DNA from: Ottelia alismoides
Lineage: Eukaryota; Streptophyta; Magnoliopsida; Alismatales; Hydrocharitaceae
Reading direction: 5' to 3'
NCBI GenBank assembly: GCA_037367405.1
Contig: JAZKJV010000091.1
Span: 310,001 to 374,000 of the forward strand
Length of the DNA stretch: 64,000 bases
Shown here: in pieces, positions 10,729 to 22,546 of the stretch
How the letters are laid out: each line of letters begins with the position of its first letter
Position numbering within the stretch: position 1 is the first letter of the stretch
Notes under the pieces: model-generated
Databases searched by the model: none
Told to the model about the DNA's origin: nothing
The model's input: the letters and a program-made list of their open reading frames with translations, nothing else
Translations under genes and position numbers: made by a program

Positions 10729-11286
10729 TGTAACGTCCCGGGCTTAGGTCCTCGGTCCGTTATCGAGGAAAACTGACCCTGACAACTTGTTGGGTTCGGG
10801 CCCAAATGGACCCATTGGCAACCACCCAAAATGCTTAAGTTCAAGTTGTCAAGTAGTAACACTTCGTGAGTTTTAGGTATGGCACTATGTTTGGGGTTGG
10901 AGTGTTACAACCTCCCCCACTTATATTCGCAACGTCCTCGTTGAGACATGGTCCATCAATTCTTCCCAGTGATAGTGGCGGCTGCACGCTCCGGGTAGCC
11001 ATTTCCTCCAACCTCTTTGTAGGGGCGGCTCCACCTCTCGGATAGCCCTTTCCACTATCAGAGAGAATTTGGCTCTGATACCATTTGTAACATCCCGGGT
11101 TTAGGTCCCCGGTCCGTTATCGAGGATTACTGACCCTGACAATCTCTTGGGATCGGATCCATACGAGGCCGATTAACCACCCCAAAATACTTAAGCCGGA
11201 TTGTCAAGTAGTAATCTCGTCACTATTTATCCCACCCGGAAACTTCTTGTTCCACGGTATAGGACTTTGTTTTTGGGGTTTTTACA
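10729..11286 (-). mobile_element. Complete TRIM retrotransposon with 5 bp TSD
   Basis: Two direct repeats (10729-10909 and 11086-11286) share TGTAAC(A/G)TCCCGGG, GGTCCGTTATCGAGGA and a TTACA end. On the minus strand the LTR at 11086-11286 is followed after two bases by TGGTATCAGAGCC (11071-11083), the primer site for initiator tRNA-Met. The LTR at 10729-10909 is preceded by a purine tract, GTGGGGGAGGT. The internal domain is only about 176 bp and non-coding. AAATA is perfectly duplicated at 10724-10728 and 11287-11291. This is the definition of a TRIM: a tiny LTR element moved in trans. No 5S-like promoter of the Cassandra type was seen. Confidence 0.88.
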
Positions 11287-11503
11287 AAATATTTCTTTTT
11301 GGTGATTTCCGTTGCAGGACCAAACAAAGTCTCCACATCCCCGTAGTTGGGACATTAAATTTTCACCAAAAATTTTGAACTTTACCAAATTAAATTTGAC
11401 ATTACATTACCTCCAAACATCAGTGGTAACAACATAAGTTCTGTGGAAGGTTGATGTAATTTTTGCATATCCAATCGACTCACGATATACCATATAAATG
11501 TGT

Positions 11504-11940
11504 TGTAATACCTCAAACATAGTCCCACGTCGAAAACTCGTCGTTTTTCAGAGTGGGTTATAAAAGTGGGAGATTGCTATTTGACAACTTGAGCTTAAGT
11601 ATTTATGTGATTGTAAATGAGTTCATTTGAACTCAAACCCAACAAGTTGTAAAGGCTAATTTTCCTCGATAACGGTCCGGGAACCTAAGCTTGAGATGTT
11701 ACAAATGATATCGGAACCTCCATTTGATAGTGGAAAGTGTTATCCAAGAGATGGAGCCCCTACAAAAAGATAAGAGGAAGAAGTTACCCGAAGCTTGAGT
11801 TTACAAGTGGTGGGGAATAATAATTGATAACTTGGACTTAAGTATTTTAAGTGGTTGTCAACAGGTCCAATCGACCCACCAAATTTTCAGAGTCAATTTT
11901 TCCCGATAAAGGTTCATGTATCTAAACTTGGGACGTTGCA
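11504..11940 (+). mobile_element. Degenerate TRIM relic, plus strand
   Basis: A 200 bp LTR (11504-11703, TGTAATACCTC to GATGTTACA) is followed by TGATATCGGAACC, a decayed initiator-Met primer site. Then come about 110 bp of internal sequence ending in a purine tract (aagtggtggggaa) and a truncated second LTR (about 11818-11940) that lacks its first part. No target duplication is evident. It belongs to the same family as 10729-11286 but lies in the opposite orientation. Confidence 0.65.
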
Positions 11941-12729
11941 GGATATTGATACATTAATTTATGGAACGAATGTATGTTTAGATTTCAAGCTTAAATATGA
12001 TATTTATATTTTAATATAAATGAACCTGGGTAGAGGTTTTAATAACTGTATCATATTTATGTCAACTGTCAGATAGAGGACGAAATAACATGGTCTCAGT
12101 GAAGAACTAATATTCAAACCTAATCAATTTCCAGCAAATTCTTAATTATGAATAGAAGAAAAAAATAATGGAGAAACTTAAAGGACTAAACCTAATGGGA
12201 CTTTTTATTGCACGCAGACCCAAAGGTGCAGAAGAGATGTACTCTTTGGAGTTAAAAGATAACAAGGATGAGTTCTTGCGATTGGATTAATCCCCAAGTA
12301 TTTCTATATGTGTTTAATTATTTCTTAAGCAAGTTTGCTAAGCCCTAAACGAACCCCTAATAATGGTTAATGCCTCTAAAGTAAACCCATCTTGCTGTAA
12401 CAGCAGCTGTTGCAGCTTAGTGGCCGTTGGATTGAGATCAAACAGTCCTCGTGCGGGGTTATGGATCTGCTCCCTGCCTCTTTTGCCATTGAAGTCATAC
12501 GTTTCCCACATCTAATCTTTTTTAAATTAAAAAAAAAGGTAAAAGAAGCCTTATATTCATCAACATTGCCTTGATTTGATCCGTTGATACCAACAAAAAT
12601 TTATCTGAGACCCAACTTCACCATCCAACAGAGCAAATATAACACTCATACAATCACAAGTAAGATGCCGATTATTGTCAAAATCAAACACCACCTAAAG
12701 TCAGAATATACACATCCCCTCCACCACTC
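11941..12729. other. Intergenic, 3' side of the zinc-ribbon gene
   Basis: AT-rich sequence with no gene recognised. The part next to 12730 should contain the 3' UTR of the minus-strand zinc-ribbon gene. Confidence 0.45.
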
Positions 12730-12978
12730 TCAACCTCCCTTCTTACTCCGGCGGTACGCCTTGAGGAACCCGCGGTGGTACCTCTTGAGAACCGCACCGC
12801 AGAAGCCGCACACTACGCTCTTGCGGCTGCTCCGGTGCAGCGCGATGCAGCAGAACCTCGTCGCGGTCTCCGTCTCCGCCACGCTCGCACCGCCTCCGCA
12901 CCTCCCGCAGATCCCCGCCGTGGGCTTGCTGCTCCTCACCGTGCTCCGCTGGTCCACCAAGAAGCAGAAGAAGGCCAT
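12730..12978 (-). CDS. Small zinc-ribbon protein, copy 1 (82 aa, function unknown)
   Basis: The product starts MAFFCFLVDQR. It has two CxxC pairs at residues 24/27 and 57/60 in the contexts CGRCGGG and CGFCGAVL, 33 residues apart, which suggests one four-cysteine zinc ribbon. The C-terminal tail is basic. I chose the ATG at 12978 because a longer frame begins only with GTG, the TATA-like TATAAATA lies about 35 bases upstream, and the paralogue at 24041-24265 begins at the same residue. An out-of-frame ATG-TGA lies just before it. The two copies are about 70% identical over 65 residues with identical cysteine spacing, so both look like constrained host genes, not chance frames. The family appears as small uncharacterised proteins in plants; no reaction can be assigned. 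Confidence 0.78.
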   Translation of the reverse strand: MAFFCFLVDQRSTVRSSKPTAGICGRCGGGASVAETETATRFCCIALHRSSRKSVVCGFCGAVLKRYHRGFLKAYRRSKKGG

Positions 12979-13012
12979 TTCCTTCACATTCTACGATCTA
13001 ATTTCCACCCCC

Positions 13013-13020
13013 TATTTATA
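13013..13020 (-). promoter_or_regulatory. TATA box of zinc-ribbon gene copy 1
   Basis: On the minus strand the sequence reads TATAAATA followed by GG, 35 bases before the chosen ATG. This implies a very short 5' UTR. Confidence 0.55.
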
Positions 13021-13580
13021 AGTGCATACGTAAGGAGGTGAGGGATGGTGGGAGTAAATGAATGCGGATCTTACGGCCGTCAGATGGAGATCGGACGGAT
13101 CATGGAAGAGGAGTTGGGGAGGTGATATGTGGTCCTAAGTGTAGATGCCATAAATTATGGGCACGTCCATTTTTTATATATAGACGTATGAATTGAAATG
13201 GTGAAAAACAACTGCAACCCATTGGATTGTACATGCGAGATTATTAATGCTGAAACAACCACAACCTACCCACTAGTCAGAGCAGTAATAAGGTCAAACA
13301 TTATGTTGGTTATATTGGCACAAGTGATCAACTACCCTCGGCAAACCACAGTATACATGAATGCTTGTATAGGAATAGGTTTATCGAAAACAGGAGACGA
13401 CCCAACGCAAAGGTTCCGTTGGACTTTTGGAGGTCACCACAGAGATGCATGCGAATCTAACGAAGTCAAAACGCTGAGATATATTATAGCACGATGTGAC
13501 CATTCAACGACTCGTGATAAATAAATAACAATGTCGACCTCATTGGAGAGCAGTGTTTTAGTATACGGACTCGAATATCG
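13021..13580. other. Upstream region of zinc-ribbon gene copy 1, otherwise empty
   Basis: No second gene is seen. A 108-codon frame at 13198-13524 has no recognisable domain and an unremarkable composition. Confidence 0.4.
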
Positions 13581-14302
13581 AAGGGCGGTTTTAAAAACCG
13601 GACCGGACATTGAACCGGTTAGTCTTCGGTTTGGTCCAACCGGGTCGGACCGTCGGTCCAAACCGGTCGGACCGGTGATGATGTCAGCATGACGTCATCA
13701 TTCATATCGACTCGGAAAAAACCAGATCGGGCTTAATTTACTGGTCCGATCGGTCGAACCGGTTTTTTAAACCGATAAAATCAGATAAATATATGTAAAT
13801 ATGTATTTATATATCAATAAAATAATCATTTAAAATGTCAAATATTTCAACATAAAAATATGATTGTCTATTTCGAATAAAACTGTACAAAAGGTAGTCA
13901 CATTTTCTAGCATTATATATGAATACAATATTGTAATAATTTATTTATAGTTGCTTTTAGAAAATTACCCCAAGAAAGTAGTGTCACAAGTTATATTCCA
14001 AAAAAGAGAGGGACATAATTGAAATTGTAGAATTTAAGAAGGGTACAAGTGATAAAAAACCTATTATTTCATTTAAACCTTTATTTTTTAAAAATATATT
14101 AAACTATCAAATCCGGGTCAATCCGGGTCAACCCGGTCTAACCGCCCGGGTCAACCCGATCCAACCGACGGTCTGACCCAGTTTTTTATTTTCTTTTTTT
14201 AAAAAAATTAATTACCTAAAACCGGTCGAACCGACCGGGTCGGGGCCGGTTCCCGATCCAACCGGTCCGACCGACCGGTCCGGTCCGGTTTTTTAAACCC
14301 TG
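13581..14302. mobile_element. Non-autonomous TIR element rich in ACCGG/CCGGT motifs
   Basis: The left end (about 13583: GGGCGGTTTTAAAAACCGGACC) and the right end (read inverted: CAGGGTTTAAAAAACCGGACC) are imperfect inverted repeats. Inside, CCGGTCGGACCGG-type palindromes cluster near both ends around an AT-rich centre. The CAGGG-like end suggests a hAT relative, but I found no clear 8 bp target duplication, so the class and exact edges are uncertain. No transposase is encoded. Confidence 0.5.
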
Positions 14303-14363
14303 CGCATAATATCTCCGATTTTCCTACGAGAGTCTGCTGTTCTTTTTATTTTAAGAAAAAAAT

Positions 14364-14602
14364 CCAACTACATAGATTGAACATATAATTATTGTTCTAT
14401 ATATCTATCAAATTTCACTCAAATTCGATGTTTATAGCTATATTATATTAACAGTCAATGGAGAGGTCAAGTTGCAAGTAACTTAAACTCCATTAAAAAA
14501 GATCAAACCTTTGACCGTTAACGTAAAATATCTAAAATATCATATTTAAGTGAAATTTGATAGTATGAAGAACAAAAATCATCGATTTGATCTATCCAGT
14601 TG
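14364..14602. mobile_element. Foldback MITE, ~239 bp
   Basis: The left half (ccaacta..atag..; 'ctatcaaatttcactcaaat'; 'aacagtcaa') is repeated in inverted order in the right half ('atttaagtgaaatttgatag', 'gaccgttaa', 'ctatccagttg'), so nearly the whole element can fold into one imperfect hairpin. A related fragment ('ctttgaccactaaggtaaaatattt') lies at 23716-23740. Confidence 0.6.
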
Positions 14603-14725
14603 AACTTTGAAATCAATTTTATCGAGGAAAAGTTACATGATGTGAATCGCGAAAGCACGCACAAACACGACCAATCACGCAAGTACAAAGACACATGAAG
14701 TTATAAGATTCATCCGTAATTGAGG

Positions 14726-15944
14726 ATGGAGAGGATTGAGAAGGGGTTTGAGGAAGGGGAGGTCCTACCGGATGTTGTCGAGGCAGGGTCGGTCGGGGGT
14801 GAGGTTGGTGAGGGGAGAGCCACCAAGGTAGTGGGAGATGTGGAAGTGGGCGGATGATGAGTCCGCTCGGGGGGAGTGTGGACTAGAGTGGCTTCAAGGA
14901 GGGGACAAGACAAGAAGATCTCAACTTTGGTGCGCTGCTTTCGCTGTGGCGAGGTCGGGCATTTCGCAAAGTCTTGCTCTGGAGATCTCACTTGCTTCCG
15001 GTGCAACAAGGTTGGGCATCGGAGAAGAGACTGTACGCAGTGCGGTTTTTGGATATTAAAGGTTGCTCCGATTGCTGATCTACCAAAGGTCTCGAGGAGG
15101 GGATTCTGGTGTCGGAAGCGTACACAGGTGACACCATTTTGGCATGTAACGACCTATCGCTTTTATTCGGTTCAAACTTTGCTGGAGATGTTGTAACCTT
15201 TGATGGAGGCTTGATGTGTGCTCGCAGGCTCTCGAGCGACCAAGAAGAGATGTTGCTGAAAGGGGAGATCGAATCTTCCTGGGTTCGACCATGACGTAAG
15301 TCTCGATTCTGAGATGGTGCGGTGCCAAAAGTGTCACAGGCTTTACCAATGCACGTGCTGATTTCAAGGGTTCCTTTAAGGTGCCGAAAGTTTGGAATCA
15401 TTCGAGAGGTGCTGGCGCCATTTGGAGAGCTCATTACACTCCTTTGTGATGGCCTCAAGCCAGGTGAAGGTAGGGATGTGCTGACGGAAATCAAGGGCCC
15501 GTCGTGCGCGGTGCCTAGTACGACGACTTTTTTGGTTGGTCGCTCAACATTTCTCTTGGGTCTTCAAGTGGTGGAAGATCTGCCTCAATCTTCGTTGGAT
15601 GAGCAGGCGGTCGTCCCCGTGACGGAGGTGGCGGCTCCGTCGCATGTGACGGTGGTGATGCAGAATCATGGGCAATCAATCGTTGCAGGTTCTGCGGAAG
15701 TTTCAAAATCCATCGTAAATTCAATGGAGATTAATGGGGAGCCCATGATGTATTGCCATAATGGAGTCCATGCACGCGATGTGAATGGTGGGACTCCCAA
15801 TCCATGCAAACTTAGCATTTCAATGGAGATTAATGGGGAGTCCATGATTCATTTCCATAATGGATTTCAAGCACGCGACGTGAATGGTGGGATTCCCAAT
15901 CCATGCAATTTTGGCAACAACGTTTTATTGGCGTCAATGGTGGA
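14726..15944 (+). pseudogene. LINE ORF1 (nucleic-acid-binding, zinc knuckles), 5' portion
   Basis: From the ATG at 14726 the frame soon meets TGA TGA (around 14857), then continues in the same frame from 14863 through two CCHC knuckles (CFRCGEVGHFAKSC and CFRCNKVGHRRRDC, about 14939-15035) and an incomplete third CxxC. ORF1 of plant L1 elements binds the element RNA. Later sequence is readable in another frame (15322-15944). It includes a 99 bp direct duplication, 15721-15819 and 15820-15918, giving two 33-residue copies that start SMEINGE and contain ARDVNGG. The reading frame is cut by the solo LTR at 15945 and resumes at 19636. Confidence 0.75.
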
Positions 15945-18900
15945 TGATGAGAAGGAAAAAGCCCGAGCAACCAAGGTAAAGGTAGAACCAAGGTCGTTGC
16001 GACCTCAGTCGCTCGGGTGCTCAACAAGAAAAATTCAGACCACCAAATAAAAATCAAAACACGATGAAAACTCAAGATAGCGGTCTCGCTAAAGGATTAA
16101 CCTGGTATAGCACCCAAGGCCGAACTCAAGGAGCACGGGTTGGCCTCGCGGCCTACGAAGTAGTCAGAAATAAAACAAATAAAAGAAAATTATTTTTGAT
16201 GGGTTTTTAATATTTTTATAATTTTTTTGGATTTTTAAATAATAAAGAAAATAAGAAAGGAAGAAAACAAGCAACTTCACACAATTATTTAATCACTCAA
16301 AATTAATCCAAAAATTCAAACAAAAATATTTTTATCTTTTTTATATTTTTTACTGTTTTTGATCAATTTTTGGTATTTTTCTGATTTGTATAGAATTTTA
16401 TAAAAATAAAAGAAGACTGAAAACCAAAGACACTGTCCAGTCAGGCTTCTACAACCATTTAAAAATACTAAATAGTTGTTTCAAAGCTGGAGGTAATTTT
16501 CCTGTGAAGTATGAACAACAAGGAAAAATTAGGAACTGGATTTATTATTTTTGGATAATTATTTATTAGAATTTTTCTAAGTTTTTCAATGTTTTTTAAT
16601 TTTTATAATTTTTATAAGTCCAAAAATGACCAAACTTGGTCAGAAAATCAAACACAACAAAACAAACAAATTCTAATTTTTTTTATAATTTTTAAAGATG
16701 TTTTAATATTTTTTTTGTGAATTTTCTATCTGAACAGGCTGAAAAAAGGGGTGTTTTTGAATTTTTTAAAAATAATAAAAAGAGTCAAAAATGTCTCCAA
16801 AAATCAGAGAAAATTTTAAACAGTGACAGGAGCCACGTGTCCAATTTTCACATAATTTGGAGTAATTTTGCTATTTTATTAAAATCAAAAATGAACAAAC
16901 AGTGCACAAGGACCTATCTACAATAAAAACATGTTCCAGGGGCCTATTAATAACAAGGCAGGAATGTTTAGGGCCAAAGGTGTAAAATTCCCAGATACTC
17001 ACGCACAGCACACGTGACCCAGGCCTGGAAGGACTAAAATGTCATTCTTATTTTTAAAGATGTAAACATCAACATTCTAGGAACGCAGGTATAAAGTGCA
17101 AATCACCCACTAAAACACGTGGCGAAGCACGTGGCCACTACAAACAGGGACGAAAATGCAAATGTCCAGAACAGTAGGGTCCTCGATGCAAATTAACCAA
17201 AATAAAAACAACTATGAAAAATATTTACAGGACTAGATATTAAATGCAGAAAAGAGAAGGGCCTACAGGGTAATTTACCCTTTTTATTAAGCAGAGGGCT
17301 GGATGCACGCCACGTGGTGATCGGACGGTGAGGATGCGCGGCGCACCAATAAAGGAACCCTCGGCACGGATCGAACGGTTGAGAACCTCCCACGTGGTGG
17401 ATCGAACGGCTGTGGTGCGACGTGGGTAAACGAAGGGACTCAGCTCGGATTGGACGGTGGAGGCGGTGCCACGCAGCTGATCAGACGCCTCCTGTGCACT
17501 GCGGCTAAACCTCGCTGATCTGACGGTCCAGATCCACCCTCTGATGATCGAACGGATGCTGCTGCTCCTCAAGTGGACGGCTCGATGTGAATCTGGGGCG
17601 AAGGGGAAGATCGGACGTCTGGGAAGGCTCCTGGAAGAACAGTTGGCCGGCGAACTTCGCCGGCCTGATACACGCACGATGGACCTCCCCTGCTGCTCCT
17701 GAAATGCAGAAGAGCTCCGCCGTGAATCCCCACAGCGGATGATGGTCTACGATGAGGCTGACGACCACCAGAACGACCCCGCGATGGTGGTGGCCTGGAG
17801 CTCATGTGCCCTGAAGTTCCGACCTCCAGATGAGGTTGATTTGACCTGATACCTGCACAGGAAGAAAGAGGGGTCGAGGGCAAACTGCCTCGACCCGTTA
17901 GTGCACGTGAAAGGTGAAAGGTGCGGCGGTATGGAGGTCCTCCGACGATGCGGCGGAGGAGGAGGACCGAAGTCCCTGCTCCGGGGCGAGTCAGGGGGAA
18001 TGGGTAGGTGGAGAAGGTGAGGAGGAGGCTCGTGAAGGTTGTGGCGAGGTCGGATGGGCAAATGGCTGGACAGAGACGACGAGCGGAAGCGGCGGAGCTA
18101 CGACTACTGAAATCAAAAAAACTCGAATATAAGCTAAACTAAGGGCTAAAGAAACTACCTGGCGGAGGAGGTCGACTGTGTTGGAGCTCGGGGAGCTCCG
18201 GGGGTCTTTGCCTATAAGGGAGCGTCGGTTCCCGAGGCTGGGCGCGCTCGCGGCGGCGCACGACGATGAAGCCACCGGATCAAAGGATTCCCAAGGCCTC
18301 GAGCCTCGCTTCCACTCCAGATCGCACCGCTGTCACTCAGGCGAGCTGGAGGAGCTCCTTGGCATCGAGGGGGGGGACCAGAGATGAAGAACAAGGTTGC
18401 CGGAGGCGACGCTATATATGTCTAGGGGTCCGGCTTGGAGATGATCGGGCGAGCTTATTGGAGCTCGGACCCCGATAACCCACCCCGGGCGTGGATCATG
18501 GATCTGCAAGGAAGAGATGTGACCCGGGGTTGAGGGTTTTAGATGTCGGATCGATTGTAGAGAATATAGAGAAATCGGGTCAACAACTCGGATCCGTAAC
18601 TCTGTGGTCCAGGGGGAGTTGACCGGGGGGTCAACATCCCCCGTGGGCCAATAGAATGCGGCCACGTGGAAAATAATTGGAAATTCATTTTAAAATAGAA
18701 AATGGCCGATTTAAGAAAAACTTAAAACATGAAAAATATTTATTTATTTATAAACTATTTTTTTGTGATTTTTATTTATTTTTTTGAAATAAAAATAAGG
18801 TATATACAATATAGTACTATGTAGAGGTATATATACAATATTGAATTTTTAATTTTTGATTTTTACTTAATTATTTTTATGCATTTTTATTCCAATTTTA

Positions 18901-19635
18901 TATTTTATTTACAAGATAAAATTTGGAATATTTTGGTGTTTTTATTTTATTTTTATTATTTAATTACAAGGATAAAATAAATAGTTATATACATTTATAT
19001 ACATGGTATATATATATACAATGTTTCTTTTGGTTTTTATTTTTGTTCTTTTTATTTTAATTTTTGTTTTTATGGTTTTTATTTTTTTTATTTACATAAT
19101 AGGATATGGAATATATACATATTTTTATGGAATTTAATTTATTTATTTACAAGGTGAAATAAATAGAGAAAGGAGTTCTATGTATAAGGTGAATATATAC
19201 AAGGAAGGATGTTTTTATTTTCTTTTTAATTTTCTTATTTTTATTTTGATTTTGTATTGACAAATATATACAAATATTTACAAATAAATATAACCCATTT
19301 TTATTTTTGTTTTTAGAGGAAAATATTTTTATTCTATTTACAGGTATATGTACAAAGGTGAGCTTCCTTATCTCTCTCTACTTGGGCTTTTATGCGGTCA
19401 GGCCCATGTTGAGCCCTCCCTTGGGATTAAGTCGCTCGATATTTATTCTAAATATCTCCCTCTTTTTCTTTTAATTCTTTATTCTTTTATTTATGCATAA
19501 AAACATGCTAATTATTGTATTTTACAGAATGCATGCAATTTGATAATTATTTGTATTTACAAAGATATACATGTGTTTGTCAAAGGTTTTGTAGCTAAAA
19601 TAAAAGAATAAAGAGTGATGAATGGGTATTCATCA
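15945..19635 (-). mobile_element. Solo Athila LTR (E) inside the LINE
   Basis: This 3691 bp LTR is in minus orientation. Its right edge reads inverted as TGATGAATACCCATTCATCA, identical to the start of the LTR of element A at 30753, and its left edge is TGATGA, matching the inverted TCATCA end of A. GTGGA is perfectly duplicated at 15940-15944 and 19636-19640. No internal domain, primer site or second LTR is present, so it arose by LTR-LTR recombination. The central GC-rich part (about 17280-18660) gives many overlapping frames that are not genes. Confidence 0.9.
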
Positions 19636-20234
19636 GTGGACCTCGTGCATTTTCCTGAAGGGGCGGTTTCAAAGCAGCCCAATTATCACTTGGTTACGTG
19701 TCAAAACACCGTCCTGAGCCCTACACCTACGGGTTATGGGTCTCGTGTTGAAACAACAGGATCGTCCATGCAGAAACTTCCTTCTTTAGTGGCATGTGTG
19801 GGCATGATGGCGAACTCCCAAAATGCAGTGGAACGATTACATCTGGTGGTGGATCTCTACCAGTCAGCTGGGAATTTGGCAGTGGTCGGTGAGGGGAGCC
19901 AGTTCACCTTTCGAAGCGACGTGGAGTTGGGTCGCATCCATCAAAGAAGAAGTGTGAGGGGGAAAGGAAGAGAGTAGGAGGGCTACTCTGGAGTCGACGC
20001 AAGGGGTGGACTTGGGACTAAATTGCCGAAAGAGGCGTCGTGTTGAGTTGGGAGAGGGACTGGAGCAAGACGGTTTGATCTCTGAAGAAGGGAGTCTAGT
20101 TGTTTGAGTTTGGATACGAATTTGGTGGACGCGTCGGCATTATTTTGTGAAAGGATGTCGGCAGCTAATGAAGAAGGGCTAATCTCTAAAAATGAGTTAG
20201 AGGGTTTGGGATCGTTTAGAGAGAGGGTGGCTAG
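19636..20234 (+). pseudogene. LINE ORF1 3' portion and ORF1/ORF2 junction
   Basis: This is LINE sequence resuming after the GTGGA target copy of the solo LTR. A 120-codon frame (19615-19977) spans the junction and is only partly LINE-derived. No domain is recognisable before the endonuclease that starts at about 20280. Confidence 0.5.
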
Positions 20235-20279
20235 ATGCGTAGGCGTGGAGTTGGCGGGGACTTTCCCCTCTGTTTCTCA

Positions 20280-20918
20280 ATGAAGGCTGTTTCCTGGAAT
20301 GTGCGGGGGTTCGGGCAAGTGGAGAAGAGAAGAATTGTGGGGTCACTTCTTAGCGAGTGGCATGCAGATATTGTCTTCCTGCAAGAAACAAAGCTAGAGA
20401 TTTGGGACACGTTCACATGGAGAGCAGTCTCTGGGGGTAGATTATCAGAATTTAGAGCGATCCCCTCGGTTGGGGCTTCCGGTGGCATCTTGGTCGGTTG
20501 GAATGGTGACTTGATGGAGATAGTTGGTGTGGTTGAGGCATGCTACACTTTATCTGTGGTGCTTATTCGTAAAGTGGATAATACTCAGTTTCTGTTCTCA
20601 GCTGTGTACAACACCACCGACGCGGGCAGTGGTTCATCTCTTTGGGAGGAGCTTGCTTCATCAAGATCTGTGAACCCTGAACTTCCTTGGCTTATTGGGG
20701 GCGACTTCAATGTCACACTTCTAGCGGCGGACAAACCTCGTGAGAGGGGGAGCTTGGACCCGGGATCCCTTGACTTTCTTGAATTTGTGAATAGCTCTGC
20801 TTTGGAGCTGTTGGATCCGTCGAACTCTCGCTACACCTGGAGGAATAACTCTACTCGCTCTTGTCTGGATCGTTTCCTCGGATCACTGGAGCTCTTGGAG
20901 TCTTTCCCGTTAGCTTAG
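20280..20918 (+). pseudogene. LINE ORF2: APE-type endonuclease domain
   Basis: The frame begins MKAVSWNVRGFGQ and has the expected order of endonuclease motifs: WNVRG, then FLQETK (catalytic Glu), then GGDFN (Asp and Asn of the active site), then YTWRN..CLDRFL. About 210 residues are readable before a TAG at 20916. This domain nicks target DNA to start target-primed reverse transcription. The ATG at 20235 in the same frame would add 15 residues. Motifs are intact, but the C-terminal SDH-type motif is out of frame. Confidence 0.85.
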
Positions 20919-20996
20919 GTGATCTCGTTGCCACGATCGCATTCAGATCATTCTCCTATTTGCTAGAGCTCTGGAGATGCTACTCATCCCCGTAGT

Positions 20997-22546
20997 ATGT
21001 TTTGGTTTGAGCGTGCTTGGATTCTGGAGGAGGGGTTTCGGGAGCGGGTGGTTACATGTTGGCAGGAGGTCCCGTCTAATGGTTGTGCTTCTCGATACAT
21101 GGCGTCTCGCCTTAGAGCCATGAGGCATATGTTGATGTCTTTCCGTAGGGAGGTTCGGGCACTTCGGGAGGAGAGGGGGAACTCAGCCAAGCAGAGGTGG
21201 TGAGGTTGGATGCCTTGGAGGACGCTCAGAAGTTGATGGCAGAGGAGAGAAAGTTAAGGGAAGAGTACCAGAAGATTCTGGTAGAGGAGGATCACAAGAG
21301 GGAGGTGGAGTGGAGACAGCGGTCGAGGCAAACATGGTTGAGGGAGGGTGATGCGAACACTCGTTTCTTTCATGTTGTTGCTAGTGGAAGGAGACGACAC
21401 AATCTTATTAGAGCGATTGAGATGGGGGTGTTCAGATACAAGGGGAGCACGCCATTGGGTCTGATGTGGTTGATCACTTTCGGGAGCGAAGTAGAAGAGT
21501 TCGTACAGGTGGCTCACGGTGGGTTGGTAGGGATATTCCTGTCCTTTCTGACACCCAGGCTGCCAGTCTGGTTCGCGCTTTTACACATGCAGAGGTACGA
21601 TCTGCTACTTTTGACCTTAATGCAGATAGATCACCAGGACTAGATGGTTTTTCGATTTTCTTCTTCCGTTAGTTTTGGGATCTGGTGGAGCAGGATGTAT
21701 TGGTTGTGGTGGAGGAATTGAGGAAGGACAATCAGGGTTTTGAGCGGTTGAATCGTTCTCTTATATTCTTGCTTCCTAAGAAGGATGTGGCTCGTTGTGT
21801 AGAGGATTTTCATCCAATTGCCTTATCAGATGCCATTTATCTCATCGTGGCTAAGATTCTCGCCAATCGGCTACGAGAGGTACTGGGATCAATTATCGTG
21901 GACTCGCAGACTGCTTTCATTCATGGGAAGCATATGATGGATGGGATAATCATTACTTCAGAGATCATTGCAGATTAGAATCGAAAAAAGAGTAAGGGGA
22001 TGCTTTGGAAAGTTGACTTCTCTAAAGCTTATGATTGTGTCAGTTGGAAGTTCATTTGGGCATCTCTTTCGAGACGTGGATTCCCGAGTGAGTGGATAAA
22101 GTGGGTGAAGAGATGTGTTACTACTAGCTCATGCTCGATCTTGATGAATGGGCAGCAGGAGGGTGGATTCTTCCAACCTCAGAGAGGAGTCAGGCAGGGT
22201 TGTCCTCTTGTTCCGTTGCTATTTGTTTTAGTGGCTGCTGCGCTGTCACGGATGGTGTCTAGAGCAGTGGTTGAGAACTTTTGTGCAGGATATCAGCTTG
22301 ATGGCCTTTCGATTCCTTTACTTCAGTATGCAGATGATACGATTTTTTTGTGGAGGGGGTGCTCAGGAGGCGAAGGGGATTTCTACAGTGCTGAGCCTTT
22401 TTGGAGAGATCTCGGGCCTTAGTATGAATGGAGACAAGTCCGTTTTCATCCCTTTTAATATGACGGAGGAGAAGGTGGCAGATGTGGTTTATCATTGCAA
22501 TCCCGGCATGGGGCACTGCCTATCAACTATCTGGGATTGCCGTTAG
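20997..22546 (+). pseudogene. LINE ORF2: linker and reverse transcriptase, frame-broken
   Basis: RT motifs are spread over several frames: a basic linker with FFH (about 21365), DGF (21646), AKILANRLR and DSQTAFIHGKHMMDG (21855-21942), VDFSKAYDCVSW (22012-22047), GVRQGCPL (22186-22209) and the catalytic QYADDT (about 22324-22341). Breaks include TAG at about 21672, TAG at 21976 and shifts near 22350-22400. The catalytic motif itself is intact, but the protein cannot be made. Confidence 0.82.

Noticed and set aside
13198..13524. 108-codon open frame as a gene
   Set aside because: No domain, no promoter signal and no paralogue; compatible with chance in this region.
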